A stretch of 64,000 nt of DNA from VXYK01 sp965221585. GTDB lineage: Bacteria; Actinomycetota; Acidimicrobiia; Acidimicrobiales; Aldehydirespiratoraceae. The position numbers and the translations under genes are program-made. Under the pieces are notes generated by a model. That model searched no databases. It worked only from the letters and a program-made list of their open reading frames with translations, and was not told the origin of the DNA. This document shows, in pieces, positions 52,852-61,408 of this stretch (its first letter is position 1; every line of letters starts with the position of its first letter). Where the stretch lies: NCBI GenBank assembly GCA_965221585.1, contig OZ244898.1:248001-312000 (forward strand), read 5' to 3'.

Positions 52852-54579
52852 ATGCTTGACATGATTATCAAAGGTGGGTCCATCGTCGATGGCACGGGCG
52901 CGGCACCGGTGCAAGGCGATATCGGTATTCGCGACGGTCGCATCGTGGCAATCGGGCAAGTTGAGGAGCCCGCAGCCGAGACGGTGGATGCCGACGGCCT
53001 GGTGGTCTGCCCCGGATTCGTCGATCCACACACCCACTACGACGCACAGATCTTCTGGGACCCACGGACCACCCCGTCGAACCTCTTCGGAGTCACCTCG
53101 ATGATCGGAGGCAACTGCGGGTTCACTCTGGCGCCCCTGGCCGACGACTCCGACGGCGAATACCTCAAGAAGATGATGGTCAAAGTCGAAGGCATGGCGC
53201 TCGAAGCGCTGGAGTTGGGCGTTCCATGGAACTGGCGCAGCTTCGGCGAGTACCTCGACCGTGTGGCCGAGAACGGCACAGCCATCAACGTCGGCTTCCT
53301 GGTCGGCCACTGCGCCCTGCGCCGATTCGTCATGAAAGACGAGTCCGTCGGCAACGAAGCCAGCGCAGAGCAGGTCGAGGCGATGCGACAACTCCTCAAA
53401 GAGTCCATCGAAGCGGGAGGGCTCGGCTTCTCCACCGGACGCTCCTTCACCCACAACGACTGGGACGGCAACCCCGTGCCGAGCCGCTGGGCCGCCTGGG
53501 ACGAAGTGCTGGAACTCTGCCGCGAGACCGCTGCGCACGAAGGCACGACCCTCGAATGGGTGGCCGACGGCTGCCTCAACGGATTCGAGGACGACGAAGT
53601 CGAACTCATGACGAAAATGTCAGTCGAAGGCCAACGGCCACTCAACTGGAACGTGCTGACCGTCGACTCAGCCCGCCCCGAGGCCTACCGCAACCAGATC
53701 GCCGCCTGCGAGAAGGCCAACTCCGAAGGCGCCAAGATCGTCGCTCTGACGATGCCGATCCTGGTCGGCATGAACATGAGCCTCGGCAGCTTCTGCGCAC
53801 TGCACCAACTCCCTGAGTGGAAGTCAATTTTCGGCCTCGAGTACCCGGAGCGGATGGCCAAGCTGCGCGACCCCGAAGTGGTCACCTGGCTCGAGAATCA
53901 GGCGGCGCTGCCCGAGGCCGGAGTGTTCTCCCGCCTCACCGGCTGGGACAACTACCTGGTCGGTGACACGTACTCTGCCGCCAACGAGGGACTCAAAGGC
54001 CGAAAGGTCGGCGACATAGCCCGCGAGCGGGGCAAACGGGCGTTCCACACCATGGTGGAGATCGCCCTCGAAGACGACCTGAGAACAGTTTGGTGGCCCC
54101 TGCCGACCGACGACGACGCCGAGAGCTGGAGGCTGCGGGCACAGGCCTGGGAACACGAAGCGGTGATGATCGGCGGTTCTGACGCGGGAGCGCACCTCGA
54201 CCGCATGGCCGGTGCCCCCTACACCACCGAATGGATCGCAGACTGCCTGCACGGCCGGCAACTCACCAGCATGGAGAACGCCATCCGGCACCTCACCGAC
54301 GTACCGGCCCGGCTCTTCGGTCTGCGCGACCGAGGACGCATCGCCGAAGGCTATTTCGCCGATCTTGTGCTGTTCGACAGCGAAGAGATCGGTGCCACCG
54401 ATGTGGAGTTGGTGTTCGACCTGCCAGGCGACAGCAAACGCCTCTATTCCGAACCGACCGGCGTGAAACGAGTGATGGTCAACGGAGTGACCACCGTGCT
54501 CGACGGACAGGCAACCGAGGCGCTGCCCGGCAAAGTGCTGCGCAGCGGCACCGACACCGTCACGGTCCCCGTCCCCTGA
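52852..54579 (+). CDS. N-acyl-D-amino-acid deacylase/amidohydrolase
   Basis: A 575-aa amidohydrolase-superfamily enzyme. The Zn motif VDPHTHYDAQ, the GGNCGF cysteine typical of D-aminoacylases, and late DAGAHLDRMAGAPYTTEW and AEGYFADLVLFD segments are present. It hydrolyses N-acyl-D-amino acids or related amides. A Shine-Dalgarno (AGGAGGA) is well placed. No D-amino-acid genes are next to it. Confidence 0.93.
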   Translation: MLDMIIKGGSIVDGTGAAPVQGDIGIRDGRIVAIGQVEEPAAETVDADGLVVCPGFVDPHTHYDAQIFWDPRTTPSNLFGVTSMIGGNCGFTLAPLADDSDGEYLKKMMVKVEGMALEALELGVPWNWRSFGEYLDRVAENGTAINVGFLVGHCALRRFVMKDESVGNEASAEQVEAMRQLLKESIEAGGLGFSTGRSFTHNDWDGNPVPSRWAAWDEVLELCRETAAHEGTTLEWVADGCLNGFEDDEVELMTKMSVEGQRPLNWNVLTVDSARPEAYRNQIAACEKANSEGAKIVALTMPILVGMNMSLGSFCALHQLPEWKSIFGLEYPERMAKLRDPEVVTWLENQAALPEAGVFSRLTGWDNYLVGDTYSAANEGLKGRKVGDIARERGKRAFHTMVEIALEDDLRTVWWPLPTDDDAESWRLRAQAWEHEAVMIGGSDAGAHLDRMAGAPYTTEWIADCLHGRQLTSMENAIRHLTDVPARLFGLRDRGRIAEGYFADLVLFDSEEIGATDVELVFDLPGDSKRLYSEPTGVKRVMVNGVTTVLDGQATEALPGKVLRSGTDTVTVPVP

Positions 54580-54596
54580 CCGTTTGCGTTGTCAGG
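54575..54596. terminator. Candidate hairpin between convergent deacylase and esterase genes
   Basis: CCTGAC (54575-54580)-N10-GTCAGG (54591-54596). The arms and the loop length equal those of the hairpin at 49511-49532. It overlaps both stop codons. No T-run. Confidence 0.3.
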
Positions 54597-55728
54597 CCCG
54601 CAGGGCAGCGGCCGCGTCGTGGGCGGCGAAGATAACCCGGGCAGCGCGCATACCGCCGACCACATCGGCCATCATGCGGTTCATCGCATAGCAGACCGTG
54701 AGTGAGTTCTCGACGTCGACCACCGCCATCGAACCACCCCAGCCCGCCCAGAAGAAGGTGCGGTCATTGACGCCGAGCGGCGCTGCCTCAGAATTGAGGC
54801 CGTAACCGATACCGAACTTCATGTTGTAACCGAGCACCAGATCACGCCCATGAGCCTGCACCTCGAAGATCCGCTCGATGGTGTCGGGGCCACAGAACTG
54901 GAGCCCCTGAGCTTCACCGCCGTGAGCCAGGATCGAAAGAATCTGGACGATCGAGCGGGCGTTGCCGTGGCCGTTGGACGCGGGCATCTCCGCGCGACGC
55001 CACCGGTCGGTGTTGACATATTGAGAGTGCTCGGCCTCGCCACGAGCCTGACGTGCCGGGATCGGGTCGCTGTGGTCGCCTATTCCCTGGGCCTCGTCGG
55101 TTTGCACTTCTGCGACCCGGTCGAACTCCGCATCGTCCAGTCCGATGTGGAAGTCGGCGCCCAGAGGACCGGCAATCTCTTCGGCAAAGAAGGTTCCGAG
55201 TGTGCGGCCGGTCACCCTCCGGACCACCTCACCGAGCAGCCAGCCCTGAGTCGAAGCGTGGTAGCCCGAAGCGGTGCCTGGTTCCCACCACGGAGCCTGG
55301 GCGGCCAGGTTGGCGCAGCAGTGCTCCCAGTCGTACATCTGGTCCTCGCTGATCGGCGGATCGAAACCCGGAAGACCGGCGGTATGGCTCAGCAGATGAC
55401 GAATCAGCACACCCTCTTTGCCGGCAGCTGCGAACTCGGGCCAGTACGTCGCTACTGGATCATCGACCGACAGAGCCCCTCGGTCGTGCAGCACCAACAC
55501 GCACAGCGCAGTCATCATCTTTGTGGTCGACCAGACATTGACAATCGTGTCGCGTTCCCACGGTTTCGTTTCGGCCACGTCTCGATGCCCGCCCCAGAGA
55601 TCGACCACCAACTCACCTTGGTGAACCACCGCACACGAGGCACCCAGGTCGCCCTCGTCGAAGTTCGTCGCGAAAGCGTCCCGCACACCCTCGAACCCAG
55701 CCTCACAGTTGCCGTGAATCTCAGCCAT
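54592..55728 (-). CDS. Serine hydrolase, class C beta-lactamase/EstB-like
   Basis: A 378-aa protein of the DD-peptidase/esterase fold. The catalytic Ser-x-x-Lys is in VWSTTKMM, and the Tyr of the second motif is in YHASTQG. The third motif is likely WAGWGGS. There is no signal peptide. It is an esterase or peptidase more likely than a resistance enzyme. Confidence 0.88.
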   Translation of the reverse strand: MAEIHGNCEAGFEGVRDAFATNFDEGDLGASCAVVHQGELVVDLWGGHRDVAETKPWERDTIVNVWSTTKMMTALCVLVLHDRGALSVDDPVATYWPEFAAAGKEGVLIRHLLSHTAGLPGFDPPISEDQMYDWEHCCANLAAQAPWWEPGTASGYHASTQGWLLGEVVRRVTGRTLGTFFAEEIAGPLGADFHIGLDDAEFDRVAEVQTDEAQGIGDHSDPIPARQARGEAEHSQYVNTDRWRRAEMPASNGHGNARSIVQILSILAHGGEAQGLQFCGPDTIERIFEVQAHGRDLVLGYNMKFGIGYGLNSEAAPLGVNDRTFFWAGWGGSMAVVDVENSLTVCYAMNRMMADVVGGMRAARVIFAAHDAAAALRA

Positions 55729-55790
55729 CGCTACACCGTAAGCGTTTCAGCTGGTCCAATCAGAATTCAGGGGCGCAAGTTCCAGATTCG

Positions 55791-55819
55791 TTAGCAAAGT
55801 GATATCATTACGCTATAAC
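55791..55819 (+). promoter_or_regulatory. Sigma70-type promoter of the SPFH gene
   Basis: TTAGCA (55791-55796) and TATAAC (55814-55819) are spaced 17 bp. A self-complementary TGATATCA (55800-55807) lies between them and could bind a regulator. A GGAGAG Shine-Dalgarno precedes the ATG at 55842. Confidence 0.65.
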
Positions 55820-55841
55820 CGATCACTCTGGAGAGAAACCC

Positions 55842-56732
55842 ATGGATCAACTCAAAGAAACCCCCAGCCGGTCCCGGTCAGGTGTGCCGTGGCTGGCCGC
55901 CGACGTGCTGATGCTCATCGGCTCTGTCCTGCTCTATGTCTTCGGCGGAATCGCCGCCAACCTACCGATGATCCTCGCGGCAATCCCACTGTCGATCGCG
56001 GTGCTAGTAGTCTCAATCAGTTTCTTCATGGTGCAGCCCAACCAAGGCGCCGTGCTGATGTTCTTCGGCGATTACCGAGGCACAGACGCTAAACCGGGGT
56101 TGCGAATCGCAAATCCGCTGTACATGTCCAAGAAGGTGTCGCTGAGGGTCCGCAACTTCACCACTCAGACGTCAAAGGTGAACGACTCTCGGGGCAATCC
56201 GATCGAGATCGCCGCGGTGGTCGTGTGGCGCGTGGTCGACACCGCCCGAGCAGTCTTTGGAGTCGACAACTTCACCTCCTACGTCCACACCCAGTCCGAG
56301 TCGGCGGTCCGTCAACTGGCCCGCTCCTACCCCTACGACGCATTCGACGAGGACGACATCACCACCCTCATTGGTGCCACCAGCGAAGTCAACGCCCACC
56401 TGCTCGTCGAATTGCAGGAACGGGCTGACGATGCCGGGGTGGAGATCCTCGAAGCCAGGATCACTGACCTCGCCTACGCGCCCGAAATCGCCGAAGCGAT
56501 GCTTCGGCGTCAACAAGCCGCGGCGATCGTGGCGGCACGCAAAGAGATCGTCGACGGTGCAGTGCTGATGGTGCGCGACGCAGTGCGTGGACTGGAGGAA
56601 GGAGAAGACGGCCACGACAGCATCCCGCTCGACGCCGATCGCAAGGCCACCTTCGCATCCAATCTCATGACCGTCATCGCCAGCGACAGCCCAACCAACC
56701 CCGTCGTCAACGTCGGCACCCTCAGTCGTTAG
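55842..56732 (+). CDS. SPFH/band-7 domain membrane protein
   Basis: A 296-aa protein. Two membrane helices (about 20-40 and 45-65) anchor an SPFH domain of the stomatin/slipin group: VQPNQGAVLMFFG, the PLYMSKKVSLRVRNF strand and ARITDLAYAPEIAEAMLRRQQA. It scaffolds membrane microdomains or controls proteases. It is followed after 20 bp by a ribbon-helix-helix protein, a pairing seen in other actinobacteria. Confidence 0.88.
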   Translation: MDQLKETPSRSRSGVPWLAADVLMLIGSVLLYVFGGIAANLPMILAAIPLSIAVLVVSISFFMVQPNQGAVLMFFGDYRGTDAKPGLRIANPLYMSKKVSLRVRNFTTQTSKVNDSRGNPIEIAAVVVWRVVDTARAVFGVDNFTSYVHTQSESAVRQLARSYPYDAFDEDDITTLIGATSEVNAHLLVELQERADDAGVEILEARITDLAYAPEIAEAMLRRQQAAAIVAARKEIVDGAVLMVRDAVRGLEEGEDGHDSIPLDADRKATFASNLMTVIASDSPTNPVVNVGTLSR

Positions 56733-56752
56733 TCCCTCGGTAGGAGGGCGCC

Positions 56753-56962
56753 ATGGCCCGACAACGCAAGCAGTATCTGCTGCGGATCCCTCAAGATCTC
56801 TACGACAGCTACGAGACCTGGGCGGCCGACGAGTTCCGATCGGTCAACGCCCAGATAGAAGCCACCCTCGTCGACGCCGCCCGTCGCGCCAACCGCCTCA
56901 AGCGCCAACCACCGCCCGAACCCGACGAATCCCCTGCCAGCGACCAACCCGCGGCAAGCTAG
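56753..56962 (+). CDS. Ribbon-helix-helix (Arc-like) small protein
   Basis: A 69-aa protein. RKQYLLRIPQDLYDSYETWAADEFRSVNAQIEATL fits the strand-helix-helix of Arc/MetJ DNA-binding proteins. The rest is a Pro/Glu-rich tail. It follows the SPFH gene by 20 bp and shares its operon. It could repress the SPFH promoter palindrome, which is inference. It overlaps the next gene by 4 bp convergently. Confidence 0.75.
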   Translation: MARQRKQYLLRIPQDLYDSYETWAADEFRSVNAQIEATLVDAARRANRLKRQPPPEPDESPASDQPAAS

Positions 56963-58122
56963 CTCGGTCGTTCCTCGATCTCGTAGATCTCTGGAGCCGC
57001 GATCGTGTCGGCGACCAGGGATTCAACCACCGCTTTGAGCGCCTCGTCGGAGGTCGCGCCTTCCTCAAGCGCACTGCTGTACACGGCAAGCTGACGATCG
57101 GCTGAAGTGCCGCGCGCGCAGATCGTGCGCGCGTGCTCGACCTCGGTGACACAGTCCAAAGCCTCAGCGTCGGGTCTGACCAGTTCGATCATCTCCTCCA
57201 CCAAATCCGCGAACGGCACCAACTCGCCCTTGCCGAAGTCGATCAGTTCGCCGTTGACCCCATAGCGTTCCGCCCTCCACAGATTCTCCGATACCAAAAA
57301 GTTGGCGTAGCTGCGCCAACGCCGATTCTCCAACTTGAGTCGCCAGAGCATCCGCAACAGGCACACGTACATGGCCGCCACCGCGATCGTGTCCTCCATC
57401 TTGGTGGGCAGATCAGTTACCCGCATCTCCAAGGTCGGGTAGCGCTCCGACGGGCGGATATCCCACCACACCTTGCTGGAATCCTCAATGATCCCTGCGT
57501 TCACCAGCACCTCCACATGCCGCCTGAACTCAGACCAGGAATCGAACCTCTCGGGAAGCCCGGTGCGCGGCAAACTCGAGAACACCGTCGTGCGGTAGCT
57601 CTTGAGCCCGGTGTCGCTTCCCTCCCAGAACGGCGACGATGTCGACAGGGCCAGAAGATGCGGCAAGAAATACGTCGCCTGATTCATCAGATCGATCCGC
57701 AAGTCGGGATCCTCGATGCCGACATGCACATGCAGCCCGGAAATGATCAACCGCCGCGACACCCCCGCTAGGTCCTTAGCCAAAGCCTGGTAACGCTCTC
57801 CCTCGGTGTACTCAAGGCGTTCCCAGCGCGCGAACGGATGACATGAAGAGGCGATCGGAGCCAAGCCGAACTCCTCGGCAGCCTCAGCCACCGCGATGCG
57901 CAACAGACCGACGTCGGCGCGGAGGTACTTCATGTCGGTACAGACGCCGGTGGCGATCTCGATCTGCGAGCTGAACAACTCCCTGGCCACCAGGCCGTGT
58001 CGCAGATCGACCACCTTCTCCATTAGGCCGGGAGGCTGCTTGGGAACGAGCGCGCCGGTCTCGCGCTCCACGAGCATGTACTCCTCCTCGATACCCATCG
58101 ACCAACTCGGCTCTTCGGTCAC
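56959..58122 (-). CDS. Carboxylate-amine ligase YbdK/GCS2 family
   Basis: A 387-aa ligase of the GCS2 family: MGIEEEYML, SQIEIATGVC, SGLHVHVGIED and WWDIRPSERYPTLEMRVTD. The start is GTG at 58122 with a GAGGAG Shine-Dalgarno. The family makes gamma-glutamyl amides, with weak glutamate-cysteine ligase activity in E. coli YbdK. Because the host makes mycothiol, a glutathione role is doubtful. Confidence 0.88.
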   Translation of the reverse strand: MTEEPSWSMGIEEEYMLVERETGALVPKQPPGLMEKVVDLRHGLVARELFSSQIEIATGVCTDMKYLRADVGLLRIAVAEAAEEFGLAPIASSCHPFARWERLEYTEGERYQALAKDLAGVSRRLIISGLHVHVGIEDPDLRIDLMNQATYFLPHLLALSTSSPFWEGSDTGLKSYRTTVFSSLPRTGLPERFDSWSEFRRHVEVLVNAGIIEDSSKVWWDIRPSERYPTLEMRVTDLPTKMEDTIAVAAMYVCLLRMLWRLKLENRRWRSYANFLVSENLWRAERYGVNGELIDFGKGELVPFADLVEEMIELVRPDAEALDCVTEVEHARTICARGTSADRQLAVYSSALEEGATSDEALKAVVESLVADTIAAPEIYEIEERPS

Positions 58123-58202
58123 CAGATCTCCTCTTTCAAACCAGCAGCGAGCCTAGTGCAGCCGCAAAGCCGAAGAGACTCGAGGAGAGCCACAACAAAC
58201 GA

Positions 58203-59033
58203 CTACAACAGATCCAGGTCGTGGGAGAGCTTCTGGGCCAGCACGATCGAACCGCGGTGTTGATCAGCCGCGGGATCGGTGCACAACCAGGCGACTGCCG
58301 CACCGATCTGCTCGGGAGTGCCGGCCGTGAAGTTCCCCTCGTACTGCTTGGCCCTGCCCGACGCGATCTGTCGCTCGGTTGCGACATGCCCCGGATCGAC
58401 ACTGAAGGCGCGGATCCCGTCGGAGGAATGTTCGACCTCCAGCAGCGGTGCGACACGCTCGAAGGCCGCCTTGGTCATGGCGTAACCCATGCCCCACCCA
58501 CCCGAACCGATCCTGTTCTCAGGAGTCGTGTAAGCAGTGGCAGAGATGATGTTGACCACGATGCCCCCGCCGTCGGCGATCATCGTCGGCAGCGCTGCGC
58601 GGATCACCGCCAGATGGGCGAACAGATTGCCCTCGAACAGGTTCTTCAGCTGTTCGTCGGTCAGATCCATGAACTCCAGCATCGCGCCGGGTCCCTGGTA
58701 GATGGCATTGTTCACGACCGCATCGAGACGCCCGAAATAGCCGACCGTCTGGTGTACCGCCGCTTCGACGGTGGCCCGGTCGAGAACGTCCATGTACTGC
58801 GACAGAACCCTCCCACCAGCGGCTTCGATCGCCGCGGCGGTCGTGTCGAGCCCGCCCGGGACAACAATGCTGTCATCGCTCTCCAGTCGACGGTCACCGT
58901 CGACGAGCGTTCGAGCCGTGATCGCCAGGTCGTAGCCGGCGTGCGCCAACGCAACCGCGATCGCCTTGCCGAGACCCCGGCTGGCCCCGGTGACCAACGC
59001 AACCGGCCGCGACTCAACGGTCGAGTCGGTCAT
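58203..59033 (-). CDS. SDR-family oxidoreductase
   Basis: An SDR of 276 aa, with the start at ATG 59033 (MTDSTVESRP); the longer frame reaches into lysC. It shows TGASRGLGKAIA, VVNNAIYQG (an altered NNAG), the active-site Tyr/Lys in MGYAMTKAAFERV, and VDPGHVATE. Its start shares one base with the lysC stop (TGATG), so it is coupled. The substrate is unknown. Confidence 0.88.
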   Translation of the reverse strand: MTDSTVESRPVALVTGASRGLGKAIAVALAHAGYDLAITARTLVDGDRRLESDDSIVVPGGLDTTAAAIEAAGGRVLSQYMDVLDRATVEAAVHQTVGYFGRLDAVVNNAIYQGPGAMLEFMDLTDEQLKNLFEGNLFAHLAVIRAALPTMIADGGGIVVNIISATAYTTPENRIGSGGWGMGYAMTKAAFERVAPLLEVEHSSDGIRAFSVDPGHVATERQIASGRAKQYEGNFTAGTPEQIGAAVAWLCTDPAADQHRGSIVLAQKLSHDLDLL

Positions 59034-60268
59034 CAGATGTTGCTGCGGTCCTCGGGGGGAATATGCAGCTCGAAAGCGGAGTGGAGTCTCGAGACAGCCC
59101 GCTCGATATCGGCCTCCCGAACCACGCAAGACACCCGGATCGCCGATGTCGAGATCATCTCGATGTTGATGTCGTTCTCGGAGAGGGTCTCGAACATGGT
59201 TGCGGCGACCCCAGGATTCGTCTTCATGCCGGCGCCGATCAGGCTGACCCGGGCGATCTGGTCGTCAGCCACCACTCCGGCCGCACCGAGAGACTCCAGA
59301 ATGGAGTCGGCCGCCGCCAATGCCACCCCGACCTGATCGTGGGGCACGGTGAAACTGATGTCGGTGCGCCCATCCTCGGACGCGTTCTGCACGATCATGT
59401 CGACATTGACATCTGCATTCGCCAACGTACGGAACAGCAGGGCTGCCACGCCGGGACGGTCGACAACCCCCGAGACGGTCATCTTCGCCTCGCTGGTGTC
59501 ATGCGTTACCGCTGAAATCAGTGCACCTTCCATGGGACCCTCCTCGGTTACCCAGGTACCGGGAATCCACGAGAATGCGCTGCGGACATGCAACTTCACA
59601 CCGTGGGTCCGGGCCAACTCAACTGACCGCATCGCCGGCTTGGGGCAGCCGGTAGCAGTCATCTCGAGTAGTTCGTCGAATGAAATCTCGTCGATCCGCC
59701 GAGCGTCGGTCACCAGCCGCGGATCGGTGGTGAACACACCGGGAACGTCTGTGTAGAGCTCGCAGGCGTCGGCATCCAAGGCGTGGGCGAGAGCCACCGC
59801 GGTGGTGTCCGAACCACCCCGACCAAGGAACGTGACGTTGTTGTCCGCCGATACTCCCTGCGATCCGCCCACTACCGGCACACGACCGGCTTCGAGAGCG
59901 GCGCGGATTCGGTCGGGGCGCAACTCCAGGATCTTTGCGTTTTGATGGCTCGCGTCGGTGAGGAAACCCGCCTGACTTCCGGTGAACGAGTCGGACTCGA
60001 CTCCCAACTCGTGCAGAGCCATCGAAACCAGTGCGCAGGCCTTGCGTTCGCCACCGGTGATGAGCATGTCCATTTCTCGGCCAGGCTTCTTGGTCGACAC
60101 CTGGTCGGCGAGACGCAGCAGTTCGTCGGTTTCCTTGCCCATCGCCGAGGCAACCAGCACGATCTGGTTTCCCCGCCTGTGGCTGCGCGCCACATAGTCG
60201 GCGACCTCGCGGATACGATCCGGGTCCCCGACCGACGTGCCGCCGAACTTCTGAACAAACAATGCCAC
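59033..60268 (-). CDS. lysC: Aspartate kinase
   Basis: Phosphorylates aspartate for lysine, threonine and methionine synthesis (411 aa). The start is GTG at 60268 (ALFVQKFGGTSVGD), supported by a TAGCCT box 8 nt upstream. The kinase domain includes GGTSV and FLGRGGSDTTAV, and two ACT domains (about 265-405) provide feedback control. The asd gene, a usual partner, is not adjacent; an SDR gene follows instead. Confidence 0.94.
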   Translation of the reverse strand: MALFVQKFGGTSVGDPDRIREVADYVARSHRRGNQIVLVASAMGKETDELLRLADQVSTKKPGREMDMLITGGERKACALVSMALHELGVESDSFTGSQAGFLTDASHQNAKILELRPDRIRAALEAGRVPVVGGSQGVSADNNVTFLGRGGSDTTAVALAHALDADACELYTDVPGVFTTDPRLVTDARRIDEISFDELLEMTATGCPKPAMRSVELARTHGVKLHVRSAFSWIPGTWVTEEGPMEGALISAVTHDTSEAKMTVSGVVDRPGVAALLFRTLANADVNVDMIVQNASEDGRTDISFTVPHDQVGVALAAADSILESLGAAGVVADDQIARVSLIGAGMKTNPGVAATMFETLSENDINIEMISTSAIRVSCVVREADIERAVSRLHSAFELHIPPEDRSNI

Positions 60269-60282
60269 GACCAGAAAGGCTA
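60269..60282 (-). promoter_or_regulatory. Putative leaderless promoter of lysC
   Basis: On the minus strand TAGCCT (60282-60277) is followed by 8 nt and the GTG at 60268. No Shine-Dalgarno. Confidence 0.35.
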
Positions 60283-60310
60283 CCGTCGGCCAAACCCCTC
60301 CCGCTCGTGA

Positions 60311-60323
60311 GATACTGGCTGCC
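60311..60323 (+). promoter_or_regulatory. Putative leaderless promoter of the RsbW-like gene
   Basis: GATACT (60311-60316) is followed by 7 nt and the GTG at 60324. Confidence 0.35.
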
Positions 60324-60716
60324 GTGGCCTCCCCCAACGCCGAGAGGGTCTATCTGAGGATTCCGGCGCGGCAACCCTACGCGCCGATCGTGAAAGTCGG
60401 CGCGGCCGCTCTCGCCAAGCGGCTCGACATGAACTTTGCGGACCTCGACGATCTGAGACTGGTGATGGACCAGGCAATGGTCATGCTGCTCGATGGCTTC
60501 GAAGCCGATCAACAAGAGGACCTTCACATCGATGTGGTCTTCCGGATAGTCGACAACCGGCTCGAGTTCGAAGCCAGTCGCACCACCGGCAACGGTCTGT
60601 CAGAGCGGGCTGTGCGCCTTTTCACCAGAATCACCCGCGGACTCCTGGACGAACTGCAAGTGGACCACGATGCCGGCGCGGTATGGCTGAGCAAAGCTCG
60701 AAGCGGCGTACGCTGA
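60324..60716 (+). CDS. RsbW-like GHKL ATPase-domain protein
   Basis: A 130-aa protein with the anti-sigma kinase fold: IPARQPYAPIVKVGAAALAKRL, DDLRLVMDQAMVMLL (N-box, altered Asn) and a late SERAVRLFTRITRGLLDELQVD. No sigma factor or anti-anti-sigma gene is adjacent. It was probably a regulator acting on an unlinked partner. It is related in fold to the C-terminal domain of the permease fusion at 25352-27124. Confidence 0.65.
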   Translation: MASPNAERVYLRIPARQPYAPIVKVGAAALAKRLDMNFADLDDLRLVMDQAMVMLLDGFEADQQEDLHIDVVFRIVDNRLEFEASRTTGNGLSERAVRLFTRITRGLLDELQVDHDAGAVWLSKARSGVR

Positions 60717-60720
60717 GACC
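60709..60720 (+). promoter_or_regulatory. Putative leaderless promoter of orn
   Basis: TACGCT (60709-60714), inside the end of the upstream gene, is followed by 6 nt and the ATG at 60721. Confidence 0.35.
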
Positions 60721-61287
60721 ATGCTGGCCTGGATGGACCTGGAGATGACGGGGCTCGACCCCGACCAACACACGATCCTGGAGATCGCAACGCTGATCAC
60801 CGACGACAATCTTGAGTTGATCGCCGAGGGGCCAGACTTGATCGTCCATGCCAGCGAGGATGACCTGTCCCGCATGGACGAAGTCGTCGTCAAGATGCAT
60901 ACCAAGAGCGGACTGTTGTCCGAGGTGCGGGCCTCAACGGTCAGCCTTGCCGAAGCTGGGGCCCAAACTCTGGCTTTTTTGAAACAACACATCGACAAGG
61001 AGGGCACGGTACCCCTGTGCGGCAACTCGATCGGCACGGACCGTCGTTTCCTGGCCAAGCACTTGAGCGAGATCGAGGACTTCCTGCACTACCGCTCAGT
61101 TGACGTCTCGACCGTCAAGGAACTGGCGCGCCGCTGGAATCCGCGTGTGCTGGAGACAGCGCCAGAAAAGGCCACCGGGCATCGCGCCATGGACGATATT
61201 CGCGAGAGCCTCGAAGAATTGCGCCACTACCGCGAGACTGTGTTTTTGCCGGGCGTAGCCGGAGCCGCGGAGACTGGCGGGGCCTAG
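60721..61287 (+). CDS. orn: Oligoribonuclease
   Basis: Degrades short RNA oligonucleotides, including pGpG. The DEDDh exonuclease of 188 aa has WMDLEMTGLD, CGNSIGTDRRFL, and HRAMDDIRES. The last 15 residues (PGVAGAAETGGA) lie in the first unit of a 45-bp repeat and go beyond the usual family end. Confidence 0.95.
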   Translation: MLAWMDLEMTGLDPDQHTILEIATLITDDNLELIAEGPDLIVHASEDDLSRMDEVVVKMHTKSGLLSEVRASTVSLAEAGAQTLAFLKQHIDKEGTVPLCGNSIGTDRRFLAKHLSEIEDFLHYRSVDVSTVKELARRWNPRVLETAPEKATGHRAMDDIRESLEELRHYRETVFLPGVAGAAETGGA

Positions 61288-61382
61288 CTTTCGCCGGGCG
61301 CGGCCGGAGCCGCGGGATCCAGCGAGGTGTAGTTGTCGCGGGGCGTGGCCGGAGCCGCGGCTGGCTGCCGGCTTAGTCGGCG
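61248..61382 (+). repeat. 45-bp tandem repeat, three copies, covering the orn tail
   Basis: Conserved 23-bp cores start at 61248, 61293 and 61338, exactly 45 bp apart. The core contains GCCGGAGCCGCGG, which can form short hairpins. Units 1 and 2 each have a TAG at the same offset, the first being the orn stop. Unit 3 is slightly out of register. Confidence 0.85.
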
Positions 61383-61396
61383 CGGCGGTGAGGCTC

Positions 61397-61408
61397 TAGG
61401 GTTCGGGG
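61397..61408 (+). promoter_or_regulatory. Putative leaderless promoter of the second MBL gene
   Basis: TAGGGT (61397-61402) lies 6 nt before the GTG at 61409. Confidence 0.35.

Noticed and set aside
54592..55728. Beta-lactamase
   Set aside because: The STTK fold matches EstB-type esterases and DD-peptidase relatives; there is no signal peptide and no resistance context.
61248..61382. CRISPR-like array (23-bp repeats, 22-bp spacers)
   Set aside because: Only three copies; the first lies inside orn, the spacers resemble each other and share a TAG, and no cas genes are present.
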